Positions 48,936 through 59,333 are shown, numbered from the stretch's first letter. The stretch is DNA of 64,000 nucleotides from an uncultured Bacteroidales bacterium (GCA_946414805.1 CAMKPZ010000003.1:1-64000); one strand, 5' to 3'. Notes: generated from the sequence alone by a model not told the origin. Numbers and translations are program-made.

Positions 48936-51102
48936 TACCCGCCTGGGGCATGAAATAAGCCACATCGCTTCCTGTCCAGGCGTCGTGATACACGTAACCG
49001 TTGCTCTCATACATTGCATTGAACAGATTGTTAACCTGGCATTTAAGCGTAATGTCCGGGCATCTTCTGTATTTCTGCAACGGTAAGAGGTATTGCATAT
49101 TCAGGTTGGTCACGGTATAGGCCTTCAGCACCGCATTCGGATCCTCGTTGTTGGCGAGGAACTGCTTGCTGATGACCGTTGTCTGAAGCTCGGCGTTGAA
49201 CCCGGCAACGTGGAAAGAGAAGATGTTTCCGGCTATCCAGTCCGGCGAGAACGAGATCGTGCGCCACTGATTGCCATCCAGCCATTTGTTACGGCTCCAT
49301 GTCAGCGTTCCGCTCCAGCTGAACCACTTGGTCCAGTCCACACCGAACTGCAACTCGGCACCGGTGCGGTACGATTTATCTACATTTTTGGTCAGGAAGA
49401 TAGCGATGCTGTTGATCTCTCCGGTGAGCACCAGCTGGTCTTTGTAATCCATGAAATAGAGGTTAAGACCTATATGCCACGGGATGGCATAACCGCTTTT
49501 GGTCACCCCCGCGGAGGTGTAGTTATAGCCCAACTCGTAGTCGAACAGTTTCTCCGGCTTGGGTTTTGCCTCGCCCGACTGCCAGTTGATGAAGTTCGAT
49601 CGCGCCGGCTCACGGTTGGCTAACGCGAAGGTCGCCGACAGGCGGTGGCCGCCGTTGTCGTATGTCAGACCGGCTTTCGGGTTGAAGAAATGCCACGTGC
49701 GTTGTTCCTCGATGGCTACACGGCTGCCGGGGACGGTGCTGTTGTCGTTATCGCCGTACATGTGGTGGTGAACCAACCGGTACTGCAGATCGCCGTACAG
49801 ACTCAGTTTCTCTTTTCCGCGGTGCAGTACCCGCCAGTTGGCTTTGGCGTAGATGTTACCATCCAGTTTGTCGCCATAGCCGCGGTAGTACTCTGTGAAA
49901 TTAGTGCCGTAGTTCTGGTCTATGTTTCCGTACGAGACACCGTTGTAGTTATTGAGCGCGATACCTGCCTGTACATCTACTTTCTCGTGGATGTATTTGG
50001 TGCTGAGGATTCCTCCGTAGAAATGGTTGCGCAAACCTTTTTGGGCAATACCCATAAGGTTCCAGGTATCGAAGGTCTCCCAATAACCGGTGCCGAAAGT
50101 GTAGTGCCCGGTGGCGCTGAGGCTCCAGTGGAGGTTGAAACGGTGCGTCACATTCAGGTGCACATGGTGCTGCTGGTAGTTATCCGTCTCGTTGCGGTAG
50201 TACTGGGTGTTGCCGTTGGCATCGATGAAAGCGCCCGCGGTGTTCTGCCTTCTGTTCACCGCTATGTCTTCCCGCGTCAGACCGTTCCAGGCGAGATAAG
50301 TCTTCTCTTTGCCGCCGAAGGAGAGCAGGTTGACTGCCGTTTTGCTGTTCTGCCATCCTAACTGCGCCTGGTAACTGAAGAGGTCGGAGAAAGCACGGTC
50401 GATATATCCGTCGGAGTTCACCTTGCTGAATCGTCCGCCGGCGTGCCATGCGCCTTTGGCGCTGTTCTTGTCGCCCCAATAAGCATCTATCTTGGCCATC
50501 TCGCGGAACGTGTTGTACATACCGCCGTTGAAACTCAACTCACCTTTCACCGGCCCATTTGTACTTTGTACATTGTCCCTTTGTACATCAATGGTGCTGA
50601 TATTGATGCTTGCGCCGAAACTGCTGCCACCGTTAGCGCTGGTACCGATACCGCGTTGCACATCCAGTTTGGTGATGGACGAACTGATATCCGTCATGTT
50701 CACCCAGAAGACCGTCTGGCTCTCTGCATCGTTCAGCGGCACCTCGTTGATGGTCATGTTGACACGCGTATGATCGCTACCGCGCACGCGGAAATAGGTG
50801 TAACCCACGCCCAGACCGTCATCGCTGGTGGTTACCAGCGAAGGAGTCTTCGTCAGCAGCATAGGTAAGTTCTGACCCGTGTTGTCACGGTTCAGTTCCC
50901 TGTAACGAATCTCCTCCCTGCTCACAGTCACTTGTTTGACCGGAGCGGAAACCACTACCTCTTGCAGATTGAAATCACTCGCGGACAGACTGTCCGCTTT
51001 CTCCTGCGCACTCACTTGCGCAGCAAATGTACCAATGACACAATAAACGGCCAAATGGTAAATGTCCAAATGATGAAATGTTTTCATTTTCTTTAACAGC
51101 AT
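48901..51102 (-). CDS. TonB-dependent outer membrane receptor
   Basis: A receptor of about 733 residues from ATG 51102, or ATG 51087 (MKTFHHLD). The signal peptide and its cleavage site end in QVSAQE. The plug domain includes LQEVVVSAPVKQVTVSREEI, RVRGSDHTRVNMTINEVPLN and DVQRGIGTSANGGSSFGASI; the beta barrel ends in a Trp (GFVVQW). It takes up an iron complex, vitamin or similar ligand using TonB energy. It is not a SusC type: no carboxypeptidase-like N-terminal domain. The plug strand DVQRDNVQSTNGP is repeat-derived (50558-50586). DNA for the signal peptide (51010-51085) also has an AAATG-type repeat pattern. Confidence 0.9.
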   Translation of the reverse strand: MLLKKMKTFHHLDIYHLAVYCVIGTFAAQVSAQEKADSLSASDFNLQEVVVSAPVKQVTVSREEIRYRELNRDNTGQNLPMLLTKTPSLVTTSDDGLGVGYTYFRVRGSDHTRVNMTINEVPLNDAESQTVFWVNMTDISSSITKLDVQRGIGTSANGGSSFGASINISTIDVQRDNVQSTNGPVKGELSFNGGMYNTFREMAKIDAYWGDKNSAKGAWHAGGRFSKVNSDGYIDRAFSDLFSYQAQLGWQNSKTAVNLLSFGGKEKTYLAWNGLTREDIAVNRRQNTAGAFIDANGNTQYYRNETDNYQQHHVHLNVTHRFNLHWSLSATGHYTFGTGYWETFDTWNLMGIAQKGLRNHFYGGILSTKYIHEKVDVQAGIALNNYNGVSYGNIDQNYGTNFTEYYRGYGDKLDGNIYAKANWRVLHRGKEKLSLYGDLQYRLVHHHMYGDNDNSTVPGSRVAIEEQRTWHFFNPKAGLTYDNGGHRLSATFALANREPARSNFINWQSGEAKPKPEKLFDYELGYNYTSAGVTKSGYAIPWHIGLNLYFMDYKDQLVLTGEINSIAIFLTKNVDKSYRTGAELQFGVDWTKWFSWSGTLTWSRNKWLDGNQWRTISFSPDWIAGNIFSFHVAGFNAELQTTVISKQFLANNEDPNAVLKAYTVTNLNMQYLLPLQKYRRCPDITLKCQVNNLFNAMYESNGYVYHDAWTGSDVAYFMPQAGINVHAGFVVQW
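50558..50586 (+). repeat. TTTGTAC-type repeat inside the receptor gene
   Basis: TTTGTAC, TTTGTAC, ATTGTCCC, TTTGTAC. Family shared with 9913-9942 and 11995-12016. Confidence 0.7.
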
Positions 51103-51189
51103 TACCTGTCCAAGTTCAGCGGGTCTTATCTCAGCCGCTACCGGCACCCCGAATGAATGTAACAGAATACGTATGTTCAAAATCCGCTG

Positions 51190-51221
51190 CAAAGATACTG
51201 CTTTTTTTTCATATACGCAAG
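51190..51221 (-). promoter_or_regulatory. Bacteroidetes promoter for the TonB receptor
   Basis: Minus-strand CTTG (51218-51221) and TATCTTTG (51190-51197). It lies inside any start earlier than 51102. Confidence 0.65.
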
Positions 51222-51320
51222 CATATACATACAAAAATGCAAAATATTTGTCAAAAAGAGAAAAGGAAGTTTCCTATATTTCGCAAAATAACACATTTTA
51301 TTATAAAAAATTAGCAAAAT

Positions 51321-51352
51321 GTTGCATATATTAAAAATTTGTAGTACTTTTG
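51321..51352 (+). promoter_or_regulatory. Bacteroidetes promoter for the SusC/SusD operon
   Basis: GTTG 51321-51324 and TACTTTTG 51345-51352. Confidence 0.7.
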
Positions 51353-51408
51353 TCGCCGATTTTCCTAAAAAGAGGAAAAAGAGAAAGGTATAACAAACAA
51401 TTTAAGGT

Positions 51409-54400
51409 ATGAAGAGATTCTTACTCTTTCTGTCCTTACTCGCGATTGCGGTAGGACAGGTTTTGGCAGAAAGCCAAACAATTTCCGGAACCGTTCTGAA
51501 TGCAGCGGATGAGGAACCGGTCATCGGTGCCTCGGTTCAGGTAAAAGGCTCTTCGAAGGGAACTATCACTGATATCAATGGTAAGTTCTCTATTGAGGTA
51601 GCGCCTAATTCTCTGTTGGTGGTATCGTTTATAGGTATGACCAGTCAGGAGGTAGCAGCTCAGGACGGCGTAGTGATTAATCTGTCGGAAGACACGAAGC
51701 AGCTGGACGAAGTGATTGTGGTTGCGTTCGGTACAACGACGAAAAAGTCCTTCACGGGTTCCGCCTCTGTGGTGAAGGCTGACGAGATCTCGAAGCGTCA
51801 GACAAGTAACGTGACGGACGCGTTAGCGGGTCAGATCGCGGGTGTGCAAGGTTTGAGCACGAGCGGACAGCCGGGTACGACGAGCAATATCCGTATCCGC
51901 GGTATCGGTTCGATGGCTTCCAGCAATGCGCCGCTGTATGTGATCGACGGTATTCCCGCCACGAACGACGATGTGTCTACGCTTTCGAACGCGGACATCG
52001 AGACCGTGACGGTGCTGAAGGACGCGGCTTCCAATGCGCTGTATGGTGCGCGTGGAGCGAACGGCGTGATTCTCATCACAACCAAACGGGGAAGCACGCG
52101 CGACGCGAAGATCAAGATCGATGCCAAATGGGGTACCAACCAACGCGGTGTACCGAACTACGATGTGATGACCGATCCGGGTATGTACTACGAGACCTTC
52201 TATCAGGCTCTCTATAACCAGTACGGATCGCATGACGCTGCCAACCGCTATCTTCTGGATGCCAATAACGGCGGTCTGGGATATCAGGTGTATACAGTAC
52301 CTGAGGGCGAACGTCTGGTAGGAAGCAACGGCAAGTTGAACCCGAACGCAACGCTGGGATATATCACCTCAAACAAAGGTGTGGACTATCTCCTGACCCC
52401 GGATAACTGGTATAAAGAGTTATTCAACACCGGTAATTTCCGTCAGGAGTATAACCTGAGCGTAAGCGGTTCCACGGACAAGTTGACTTATTTCGCTTCG
52501 GGCAGCTTCCTGGACGATAGCGGAATCATCCAGAACTCCGGTTTCCGCCGTGCTACGGGGCGTGTGAATGTCGATTATCAGGCCAAGAAATGGCTGAAGA
52601 TCGGTACGAACCTCAGTTACAGCCACGCGGACATGCAGTATCCGGAGGAGGATGAGTACGGCAATTATAGCTCGGGCAATGTCTTCTACGTGAGCAATAA
52701 CATGGCGCCGATCTATCCGTTCTATATCCGTGACGCACAAGGAAACGTGATGAAGGATGCCAACGGCTACACAATGTATGATTACGGCGACGCAACCGTG
52801 AACGGAGTGACGCGTGCGTTCATGAACCAATCCAACCCTGCCAGTGCTATCGCACTCAATAAATCGATCTATAAGAAGGATATTTTCACGGGCAAATGGT
52901 TCCTGCAGGTCGAGCCGATCAAGGGTTTGAAATTCACAGCCAATCTGGGTGTCCACTATGGCGGTGTGCGCTACCAGATGACCCAGAACCCCTTCTATGG
53001 CCAGTTCGCTTCGTCCGGCGGTTACGCTTATGTGTCAAGCTCGCGTACGATCGCGCTGGATCAACAATACTTGGTGAATTTCGCGCGTAATTTCGGCGAA
53101 CACAGCGTAGATGTACTGGCCGGTTACGAGAACTATCATCTGACGATGTCCGGTCTCTCGGGCACGCAACAGAAGTTATTCAACCCCGACATCGCCGAGA
53201 TAAGCAATGCGATCCTCTCTCCGAGCACCAGTTCGAGTACGGATTCGTATTTCCACCAAGGTATCCTGGCGCAAGCGAAGTATAACTATGCCAACCGCTA
53301 TTTCGTGAGTGCAAGTTACCGTCACGACGGTACTTCCCGTTTTGCCAAAGGGCAGCAATGGGGTGATTTCTGGTCGGTAGGTGCCGCATGGGATATCAAG
53401 GGCGAGTCGTTTCTGGAGAACGTGGATCAGATCGATCTCCTGAAACTCAAAGCGAGTTATGGTTCGCAGGGAAATGACGCCTTGCTGACCCAGGACGGCT
53501 ATGCCAACTACCACCCCTGGGCAGACCAATACACGATCAGCGAAAACAACGGTGCATTTGCTACCACGCTGACCTATAAGGGTAATCCGGATCTGACTTG
53601 GGAGACGAGTTACAACTTCAACGGAGGTGTTGATTTCGGCTTCTTCGGTGAGCGCCTGACCGGAACGATTGAGGGTTGGCGCCGTCGCACGGAAAACATG
53701 TTGTACTATCGTCCGGTAGCATCCTCTTTGGGATACAGCTATCTGCCGGTGAATATCGGTTCGGTGAGCAATGCCGGTCTTGATGTAGAGCTCCATGGCG
53801 AGTTGGTCAAGACCCGTAATATCACTTGGGGCGTGTATTTCAACATCTCTTATTTCAAGAACCGTATTCTGAAGCTCTCTCCGGAGTTGGAGGGACGATG
53901 GGTGGACGGCTCCTATATCTACAAAGAGGGCGAATCGATGTATAACCTCTATATCCGTGAGTTCGCGGGTGTGAACCCTGCTAACGGTAACTCAATGTGG
54001 TATGTAGATAGCATTTCTACGGAGACGGGCGCGCGTGCTACGACCGAGAGTTACGGTTCGGCATCGTTCTTCGAGACGGGTGATATTCTGCCGAAGGTGT
54101 ATGGCGGATTCGGAACCAACCTCAATATCTACGGCGTGGATCTCTCGGTAGCCTTCAATTATCAGGCAGGCGGCCGCATCATGGATATCGGTTATCGCCA
54201 ACTCATGCACGCCGGTTATTCCAGCAGCGCCGGCCAGAACTGGCATGTGGATATCTTGAATGCCTGGACTCCGGAGAACACTACCTCCGCTATACCGCGT
54301 CTGAACGCAGCGGATCAGTATGCGAACGGTACTTCCACGCGTTTCCTGGTCAGCAGCGATTATGTGAGCCTGCAGAATATCACACTGGGCTACACCTTCC

Positions 54401-54579
54401 CTGCCAAACTGACCAAGAAAGCGCATATCGAGAAGATCCGTCTCTATGCGGTAGCGGATAATATCGCGCTGTGGTCTGCCCGGAAGGGACTTGACCCGCG
54501 GCAAGGCTTTGCTTCGTCCAACTCGCTGTATTATTCTCCGATGCGTACGATCTCGGGCGGTATAAGTATCACATTCTAA
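51409..54579 (+). CDS. SusC/RagA-type TonB-dependent transporter
   Basis: A 1056-residue outer membrane importer. After the signal peptide (MKRFLLFLSLLAIAVGQVLA) comes the carboxypeptidase D-like domain (ISGTVLNAADEEPVIGASVQ), a TonB box region (QLDEVIVVAFGT), the plug (GQIAGVQGLSTSGQPGTTSN, PLYVIDGIPATNDDVSTLSN) and a 22-strand barrel ending in GGISITF. Members pair with a SusD-like lid protein to import glycan or peptide fragments. The next gene is that partner. No glycosidase or sensor lies nearby, so a peptide or other substrate is as likely as a glycan. Confidence 0.95.
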   Translation: MKRFLLFLSLLAIAVGQVLAESQTISGTVLNAADEEPVIGASVQVKGSSKGTITDINGKFSIEVAPNSLLVVSFIGMTSQEVAAQDGVVINLSEDTKQLDEVIVVAFGTTTKKSFTGSASVVKADEISKRQTSNVTDALAGQIAGVQGLSTSGQPGTTSNIRIRGIGSMASSNAPLYVIDGIPATNDDVSTLSNADIETVTVLKDAASNALYGARGANGVILITTKRGSTRDAKIKIDAKWGTNQRGVPNYDVMTDPGMYYETFYQALYNQYGSHDAANRYLLDANNGGLGYQVYTVPEGERLVGSNGKLNPNATLGYITSNKGVDYLLTPDNWYKELFNTGNFRQEYNLSVSGSTDKLTYFASGSFLDDSGIIQNSGFRRATGRVNVDYQAKKWLKIGTNLSYSHADMQYPEEDEYGNYSSGNVFYVSNNMAPIYPFYIRDAQGNVMKDANGYTMYDYGDATVNGVTRAFMNQSNPASAIALNKSIYKKDIFTGKWFLQVEPIKGLKFTANLGVHYGGVRYQMTQNPFYGQFASSGGYAYVSSSRTIALDQQYLVNFARNFGEHSVDVLAGYENYHLTMSGLSGTQQKLFNPDIAEISNAILSPSTSSSTDSYFHQGILAQAKYNYANRYFVSASYRHDGTSRFAKGQQWGDFWSVGAAWDIKGESFLENVDQIDLLKLKASYGSQGNDALLTQDGYANYHPWADQYTISENNGAFATTLTYKGNPDLTWETSYNFNGGVDFGFFGERLTGTIEGWRRRTENMLYYRPVASSLGYSYLPVNIGSVSNAGLDVELHGELVKTRNITWGVYFNISYFKNRILKLSPELEGRWVDGSYIYKEGESMYNLYIREFAGVNPANGNSMWYVDSISTETGARATTESYGSASFFETGDILPKVYGGFGTNLNIYGVDLSVAFNYQAGGRIMDIGYRQLMHAGYSSSAGQNWHVDILNAWTPENTTSAIPRLNAADQYANGTSTRFLVSSDYVSLQNITLGYTFPAKLTKKAHIEKIRLYAVADNIALWSARKGLDPRQGFASSNSLYYSPMRTISGGISITF

Positions 54580-54598
54580 TCAAAGAAAGGAGAGAATT

Positions 54599-56200
54599 AT
54601 GAAAACGATAAGTAAATATGTATCCGTTCTGCTCGTATCGGCGTTGGCTCTCACCTCCTGTGAGGATTGGATGAATGCTGCGCCCGAAGGAGCGACAAAA
54701 ACAGCAGACCAGAAGGCGGATGCTGCATCGCAGAACCCTGATGCTGCGGCTGCCGATATATCGGCTATCTATGCGCAGTTTATCCAACTCTATCCGGGTC
54801 TGGGTGATCTGGGATACGAGCGCCACAACGATTTCGGCTACGCCGCTATCTGTCTTTTCACGGAGGCGCAAGGCCAGGACTTCATCGGTCCGAATATCGG
54901 CTATAACTGGTTCAGTTTCTCCGACTGGGCCTCTATTCGGGATAACACGCTCCAGACCACATACGGCTTGGTGAGCCACCTCGTCTGGAACGAGTATTAC
55001 AAGATCATCTCGGCTTGTAATAACGTGATCAGTCTGGTGGACCGTGCTAATCCGGGTTCGCAGAAGTACGCGTTGTCGCAGGCATTAGCCGTACGGGCTT
55101 TCTGCTACACCCAGTTGGCGCAACTCTACCAGTTCACCTATGACGATGCTACGAAGGCGCTGCCCTGTGTACCGCTGGTGGTAGAGAACATGAGTTCGGA
55201 GCGGCAGGAGTCTAACCCTCGCGCAACAGTGGAGGAGGTCTTCAATCTGATTCTCGCGGATCTCAAGTACGCCTGCGATTCCTTGGAGGACTTCCAGCGA
55301 AGCGACAAAGGTTATGTCGATCAAGCGGTGGCTTACGGACTGCGTGCACGCGCAAACCTCATTGCGAAGAATTATGCCCAGGCGGCTATCGATGCCGACT
55401 CGGCATTGATCCTGTCGGGTGCCACGCCTCTGGATATCGTTGAGGCGGCTAAACCGGGTTTTGCCGAGGCGAACACGCATAATGTACTCTGGGCGAATAT
55501 CATCGTAGAGACCAATGATATCGTGCAGACCGGTATCATCAACTGGCCTTCGCATCTCTCTACTTTCTACGGCGACGGTTATACCGGAGTAGGGGCAACC
55601 CGCTTCATCTCGGATGCACTCTATGATCAGATATCCGCAACGGATGTACGCAAGGGCTGGTGGCTGAACGAGAAGCTGCAGTCGCCGCTGCTGGATGTAG
55701 CCGGTTACAGTGCTATGAAAGAGGCTATCCAGATAGACGGCAATGAGTACGTGACGGTTAAGTTCGGTACCGGCGACGGTACGACTACGGGTCTCGGCGC
55801 TGCGGCAGCAGACTGGATCCTGATGCGTGCGGAGGAGTTGTATCTGATCAAAGCGGAGGGTCTGGCTAAGTCCGGCGGCGACGGAGCCGGCACGCTCACC
55901 TCTTTCGTTCAGACCTACCGCGATCCTTCTTATTCGGTGGCACAGCACGGTCTGGGGCTTGAGGATGAGATCTGGTGGCAGCGTCGTGTTGAACTCTGGG
56001 GCGAAGGATTTGCTTTCGGCGATATCATGCGTCTGGAGAAACCGATCATCCGTACCAACTCTTCCAACTGGCCGGCAGCTTGGGCTTCACAGGATGTGCA
56101 GGCGCGCAGCGGTGTGCTCCTATGGCGTATCCCGCAGGCCGAGATAGAGGCCAATAAGGGCATCAGCGAGGCTGACAATAATCCGTACGTAGCGTATTAA
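54599..56200 (+). CDS. SusD/RagB-type substrate-binding lipoprotein
   Basis: A 533-residue surface lipoprotein with the signal SVLLVSALALTSC and the SusD fold: TPR-like helices including YALSQALAVRAFCYTQLAQL, and a C-terminal region with WWQRRVELWGEGFAFGDIMR and LLWRIPQAEIEANKGISEAD. It closes the SusC barrel like a lid and captures the substrate. It starts 19 bases after the SusC gene. Confidence 0.93.
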   Translation: MKTISKYVSVLLVSALALTSCEDWMNAAPEGATKTADQKADAASQNPDAAAADISAIYAQFIQLYPGLGDLGYERHNDFGYAAICLFTEAQGQDFIGPNIGYNWFSFSDWASIRDNTLQTTYGLVSHLVWNEYYKIISACNNVISLVDRANPGSQKYALSQALAVRAFCYTQLAQLYQFTYDDATKALPCVPLVVENMSSERQESNPRATVEEVFNLILADLKYACDSLEDFQRSDKGYVDQAVAYGLRARANLIAKNYAQAAIDADSALILSGATPLDIVEAAKPGFAEANTHNVLWANIIVETNDIVQTGIINWPSHLSTFYGDGYTGVGATRFISDALYDQISATDVRKGWWLNEKLQSPLLDVAGYSAMKEAIQIDGNEYVTVKFGTGDGTTTGLGAAAADWILMRAEELYLIKAEGLAKSGGDGAGTLTSFVQTYRDPSYSVAQHGLGLEDEIWWQRRVELWGEGFAFGDIMRLEKPIIRTNSSNWPAAWASQDVQARSGVLLWRIPQAEIEANKGISEADNNPYVAY

Positions 56201-56220
56201 TCCTATAAACAGAAATGATT

Positions 56221-58182
56221 ATGAAAAAGTTAAATAAATATTTGTTCCTTCTCGTAGCCGCCGTGTGCACTTTCACGGCGTGCGAGAAAGAAGTAGAGCG
56301 TGGGGCGTCGCCGGTAGCGGGAACGGATGTAGCGGCCTTTAAGGCTTCTGCCGTCGAGGTGGATATCAATCCCTCCAAAGCCGCTCTGGAGTACGCTGTA
56401 GCGCTCGTGCGCAGCAATACCGCAGATGAACTGGCGGTTGGCATCGAGGTGGTGGAAGGAGATATCGATATTATCACTGTTCCGGCTACTGTCACTTTCG
56501 CAAAGGACGCATCAGAAGCTTCTCTTCTACTTACTTTTCCTGAGGCGCAACTGGATTCCACGTATTCAGTAGTCCTGACTATTGCGAGTGACAATCAGTC
56601 GCCTTACCTCAACGGTGCATCGACATTCGCCTTCACGGTCAATATCGCCTCATGGGAGCAGGCTCCGGCACCGGCAGTGTTCGTGGACGGAGTGATCAGT
56701 CCTGTCTTCGATCTTGATCCTGTGGCGTGGTATGTGCCGTTCATGGAGAAAGCGAATGCGGATGGTTCGAAGGATTTCCGTTTCCTCAATCCCTACCGTG
56801 CGTTTGATCCGGAGGCGGAACCCGATCAGTTCGGCGTCTTCTCCGTCTTCCCCTATAACGCGGAAGCAGATGTGGATCTCACCGAAACCTATAACTGGGA
56901 GATGCACGTGGATGCAGAGGGGAATGTCACTTTCCCGCGTACCTTTATCGGTGTTGATTACGGTTATGGTCCGATGAGTCCTTGGCTGATGGCTGATTAT
57001 CTGGCTGCCCGGAATGAGACGGAGCCGGATTATACCGCCAACCCTTGTGGTGTCTTTGACCCTGCGGCGCAGACTATCACAATCCCGGACGGAGCACTGC
57101 TTCTCTTCATGGGAACAAGCGGTTACTACGCCGGTGAACACGTGATATATCTTGATTCGAAAGCTTATCAGAACGACCACCTCTCTATCGACGACTACAA
57201 CAGCGAGGCAATCGAATGGGTGGAGGTCGAGTCGGAAGTGAATCTCTTCGAGTCCTCGATCTTCCGCTTCTCCAACGAGGAGCAGAAACTCTTCAAAGCC
57301 GTTGATCCCTATGAGGGCAACGACAAGAGCCCCTTTATCGATCTCTATTGTCTGAAGGACGCATACGCCGCCGGCGGCAATCTGGCGTTCTACTGGAACG
57401 GAGAGGACGGCGGGATCCGTGTTCCTTCGATGCAGAACACACACCTCGCTTTCATGCAGCAGGATCTCTTTATCGCTGAAGGATCCGGAGAGGTGACCAC
57501 CTCCGATGTGAAGGGTACCGAGGTCAAGGTCTTCTCCTTCGATATCGTAGTGACCGCCAAGAACGGAAACACCGTAGGCGAGTTCGTCGAGACTTTCTCG
57601 ATGGCGAACGAACAGATCGTCTTCTCGCGTGAGGACTTTATCGGCGCCTTCACCCTTAACGGCACCGATCAGTTCGAAGGAACCGCCGCTTCGATCGATG
57701 TGGAGATAGCCGACGAAGAGGGAACGCTTGTTCTGCATGGCATCGACTACTGCTCAGGTCTGGCACTGGGCTTCGACGAGGCAACGGGCGTACTCAGTCT
57801 GGCACCCCAGAAACAGGACAGCCTGTACGGCAAGTATGATATCACGCTCTATACGACGGTAGGAAACAACACCAGTACTACGGCTTCGATCGATCTCGCT
57901 TTCGGTCTCTCCGGAGTGGCGAAGAGCACCCGTACAAGCGAAGCGGACGGGTATCTCGTCCGTAGCGTAGCAGCCGGCGGATGGTTGGCAGGATTGTATG
58001 ACCTCTCACTCATACCATCCGAAGCGGCTCCTGCGCCTGCAAACAACCTCAAACCAGCGAAGCTCAAACAACCTCAAACCATCCTACCCCATGCCGTAAG
58101 AGGCAGCCAACCCACCATGGCACACCTCTCTTTCTCCGGCAAACGCTCTCGCACACTGCGCGCTCCGCGGATCAATCATTGA
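56221..58182 (+). CDS. Surface lipoprotein of the SusC/D operon
   Basis: The start is placed at ATG 56221 (MKKLNKYLFLLVAAVCTFTAC), a clear lipoprotein signal; ATG 56215 is two codons earlier. The rest is beta-rich with Ig-like patterns (VEVDINPSKAALEYAVALVR, TSTVNIASWEQ-like strands, YGKYDITLYTTV). No catalytic site is seen. Third genes of SusC/D operons are commonly ligand-binding accessory lipoproteins, and this is the likely role. The C-terminal 50 residues (from about 58030) are altered by CTCAAAC-type repeats and look unlike the rest, so the native end may be lost. Confidence 0.75.
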   Translation: MKKLNKYLFLLVAAVCTFTACEKEVERGASPVAGTDVAAFKASAVEVDINPSKAALEYAVALVRSNTADELAVGIEVVEGDIDIITVPATVTFAKDASEASLLLTFPEAQLDSTYSVVLTIASDNQSPYLNGASTFAFTVNIASWEQAPAPAVFVDGVISPVFDLDPVAWYVPFMEKANADGSKDFRFLNPYRAFDPEAEPDQFGVFSVFPYNAEADVDLTETYNWEMHVDAEGNVTFPRTFIGVDYGYGPMSPWLMADYLAARNETEPDYTANPCGVFDPAAQTITIPDGALLLFMGTSGYYAGEHVIYLDSKAYQNDHLSIDDYNSEAIEWVEVESEVNLFESSIFRFSNEEQKLFKAVDPYEGNDKSPFIDLYCLKDAYAAGGNLAFYWNGEDGGIRVPSMQNTHLAFMQQDLFIAEGSGEVTTSDVKGTEVKVFSFDIVVTAKNGNTVGEFVETFSMANEQIVFSREDFIGAFTLNGTDQFEGTAASIDVEIADEEGTLVLHGIDYCSGLALGFDEATGVLSLAPQKQDSLYGKYDITLYTTVGNNTSTTASIDLAFGLSGVAKSTRTSEADGYLVRSVAAGGWLAGLYDLSLIPSEAAPAPANNLKPAKLKQPQTILPHAVRGSQPTMAHLSFSGKRSRTLRAPRINH

Positions 58183-58206
58183 TGAGCCGTCAGCCGTCAC
58201 CAATCG

Positions 58207-58233
58207 AAAAAAGTGCCCCCGCGGCACTTTTTT
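58207..58233 (+). terminator. Intrinsic terminator after the SusC/D operon
   Basis: AAAAAAGTGCC at 58207-58217 pairs perfectly with GGCACTTTTTT at 58223-58233. Confidence 0.9.
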
Positions 58234-58265
58234 CTTGCATATTCCAAAAAAAAGCAGTACCTTTG
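58234..58265 (+). promoter_or_regulatory. Bacteroidetes promoter for the aldolase and CoA-transferase genes
   Basis: CTTG 58234-58237 and TACCTTTG 58258-58265, starting one base after the preceding terminator. Confidence 0.75.
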
Positions 58266-58329
58266 CACCCGCAAAGGTTTTCAAACAATCAAACATATCA
58301 AACATACCAAACAATAAATTTTCACAACT

Positions 58330-59331
58330 ATGGTTTCTTACAAGGAATTAGGCCTCGTGAACACCCGTGAGATGTTTGCCAAGGCAATCAAGGGAGGCTA
58401 TGCTATCCCTGCGTTCAACTTCAACAACATGGAGCAGCTTCAGGCTATTATCAAGGCTTCGGCTGAGACCAAGAGCCCGGTTATCCTCCAGGTATCCAAA
58501 GGCGCTCGTAACTACGCTAACCAGACCCTCCTCCGTTATATGGCTCAGGGCGCTGTAGAGTACGCTAAGGAGCTTGGTTGGGAGCACCCGCAGATCTGCT
58601 TGCACCTCGACCACGGAGACAGCTTCGAGCTCTGCAAGAGCTGTGTGGACTTCGGTTTCTCCAGTGTGATGATCGACGCTTCTTCTCTTCCGTATGAGGA
58701 GAACATCGCCCTCACCAAGAAAGTCGTTGACTACGCTCACCAGTACGATGTAACCGTTGAGGCGGAGCTCGGCGTGCTGGCAGGCGTGGAGGACGAGGTA
58801 GCTTCCGAGGTCAGCCACTATACGAAGCCGGAAGAGGTAGTTGATTTCGCTACCCGCTCTGGCTGCGACAGCTTGGCTATCTCCATCGGTACCAGCCACG
58901 GTGCATACAAGTTCACTCCGGAGCAGTGCACCCGTGACCCGAAGACCGGCCGTCTCGTTCCGCCGCCATTGGCATTCGACGTGCTCGACGCTGTAATGGA
59001 GAAGCTCCCGGGCTTCCCGATCGTTCTTCACGGTTCGTCTTCCGTTCCGCAGGAGTACGTAGATATGATCAACAAGTACGGCGGCAAGCTGCCTGATGCA
59101 GTAGGTATTCCTGAGGAGCAACTGCGCAAGGCTGCCAAGTCTGCTGTCTGCAAGATCAACATCGACTCTGACAGCCGTCTTGCCTTCACCGCTGCTGTCC
59201 GCAAGGTGTTCGCAGAGAAACCGGCTGAGTTCGATCCGCGTAAGTACTGCGGTCCGGCTCGTGACCTGATGACAGAGCTCTACAAGCACAAAATCATCAA
59301 CGTCCTCGGTTCCGACGGCAAAGCTGAATAA
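58330..59331 (+). CDS. fba: Class II fructose-bisphosphate aldolase
   Basis: A 333-residue zinc aldolase of glycolysis and gluconeogenesis, splitting fructose 1,6-bisphosphate to two triose phosphates. AFNFNNMEQLQAI, LHLDHGDSFELCKSCVDFGF (zinc His and catalytic Asp), VEAELGVLAGVEDE, SIGTSHGAYKF and LHGSSSVPQEYV are standard motifs, and INIDSDSRLAFTAAVRKVF binds phosphate. Codon use is strongly biased, as expected for high expression. It is followed two bases later by a CoA-transferase gene. Confidence 0.95.
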   Translation: MVSYKELGLVNTREMFAKAIKGGYAIPAFNFNNMEQLQAIIKASAETKSPVILQVSKGARNYANQTLLRYMAQGAVEYAKELGWEHPQICLHLDHGDSFELCKSCVDFGFSSVMIDASSLPYEENIALTKKVVDYAHQYDVTVEAELGVLAGVEDEVASEVSHYTKPEEVVDFATRSGCDSLAISIGTSHGAYKFTPEQCTRDPKTGRLVPPPLAFDVLDAVMEKLPGFPIVLHGSSSVPQEYVDMINKYGGKLPDAVGIPEEQLRKAAKSAVCKINIDSDSRLAFTAAVRKVFAEKPAEFDPRKYCGPARDLMTELYKHKIINVLGSDGKAE

Positions 59332-59333
59332 TC

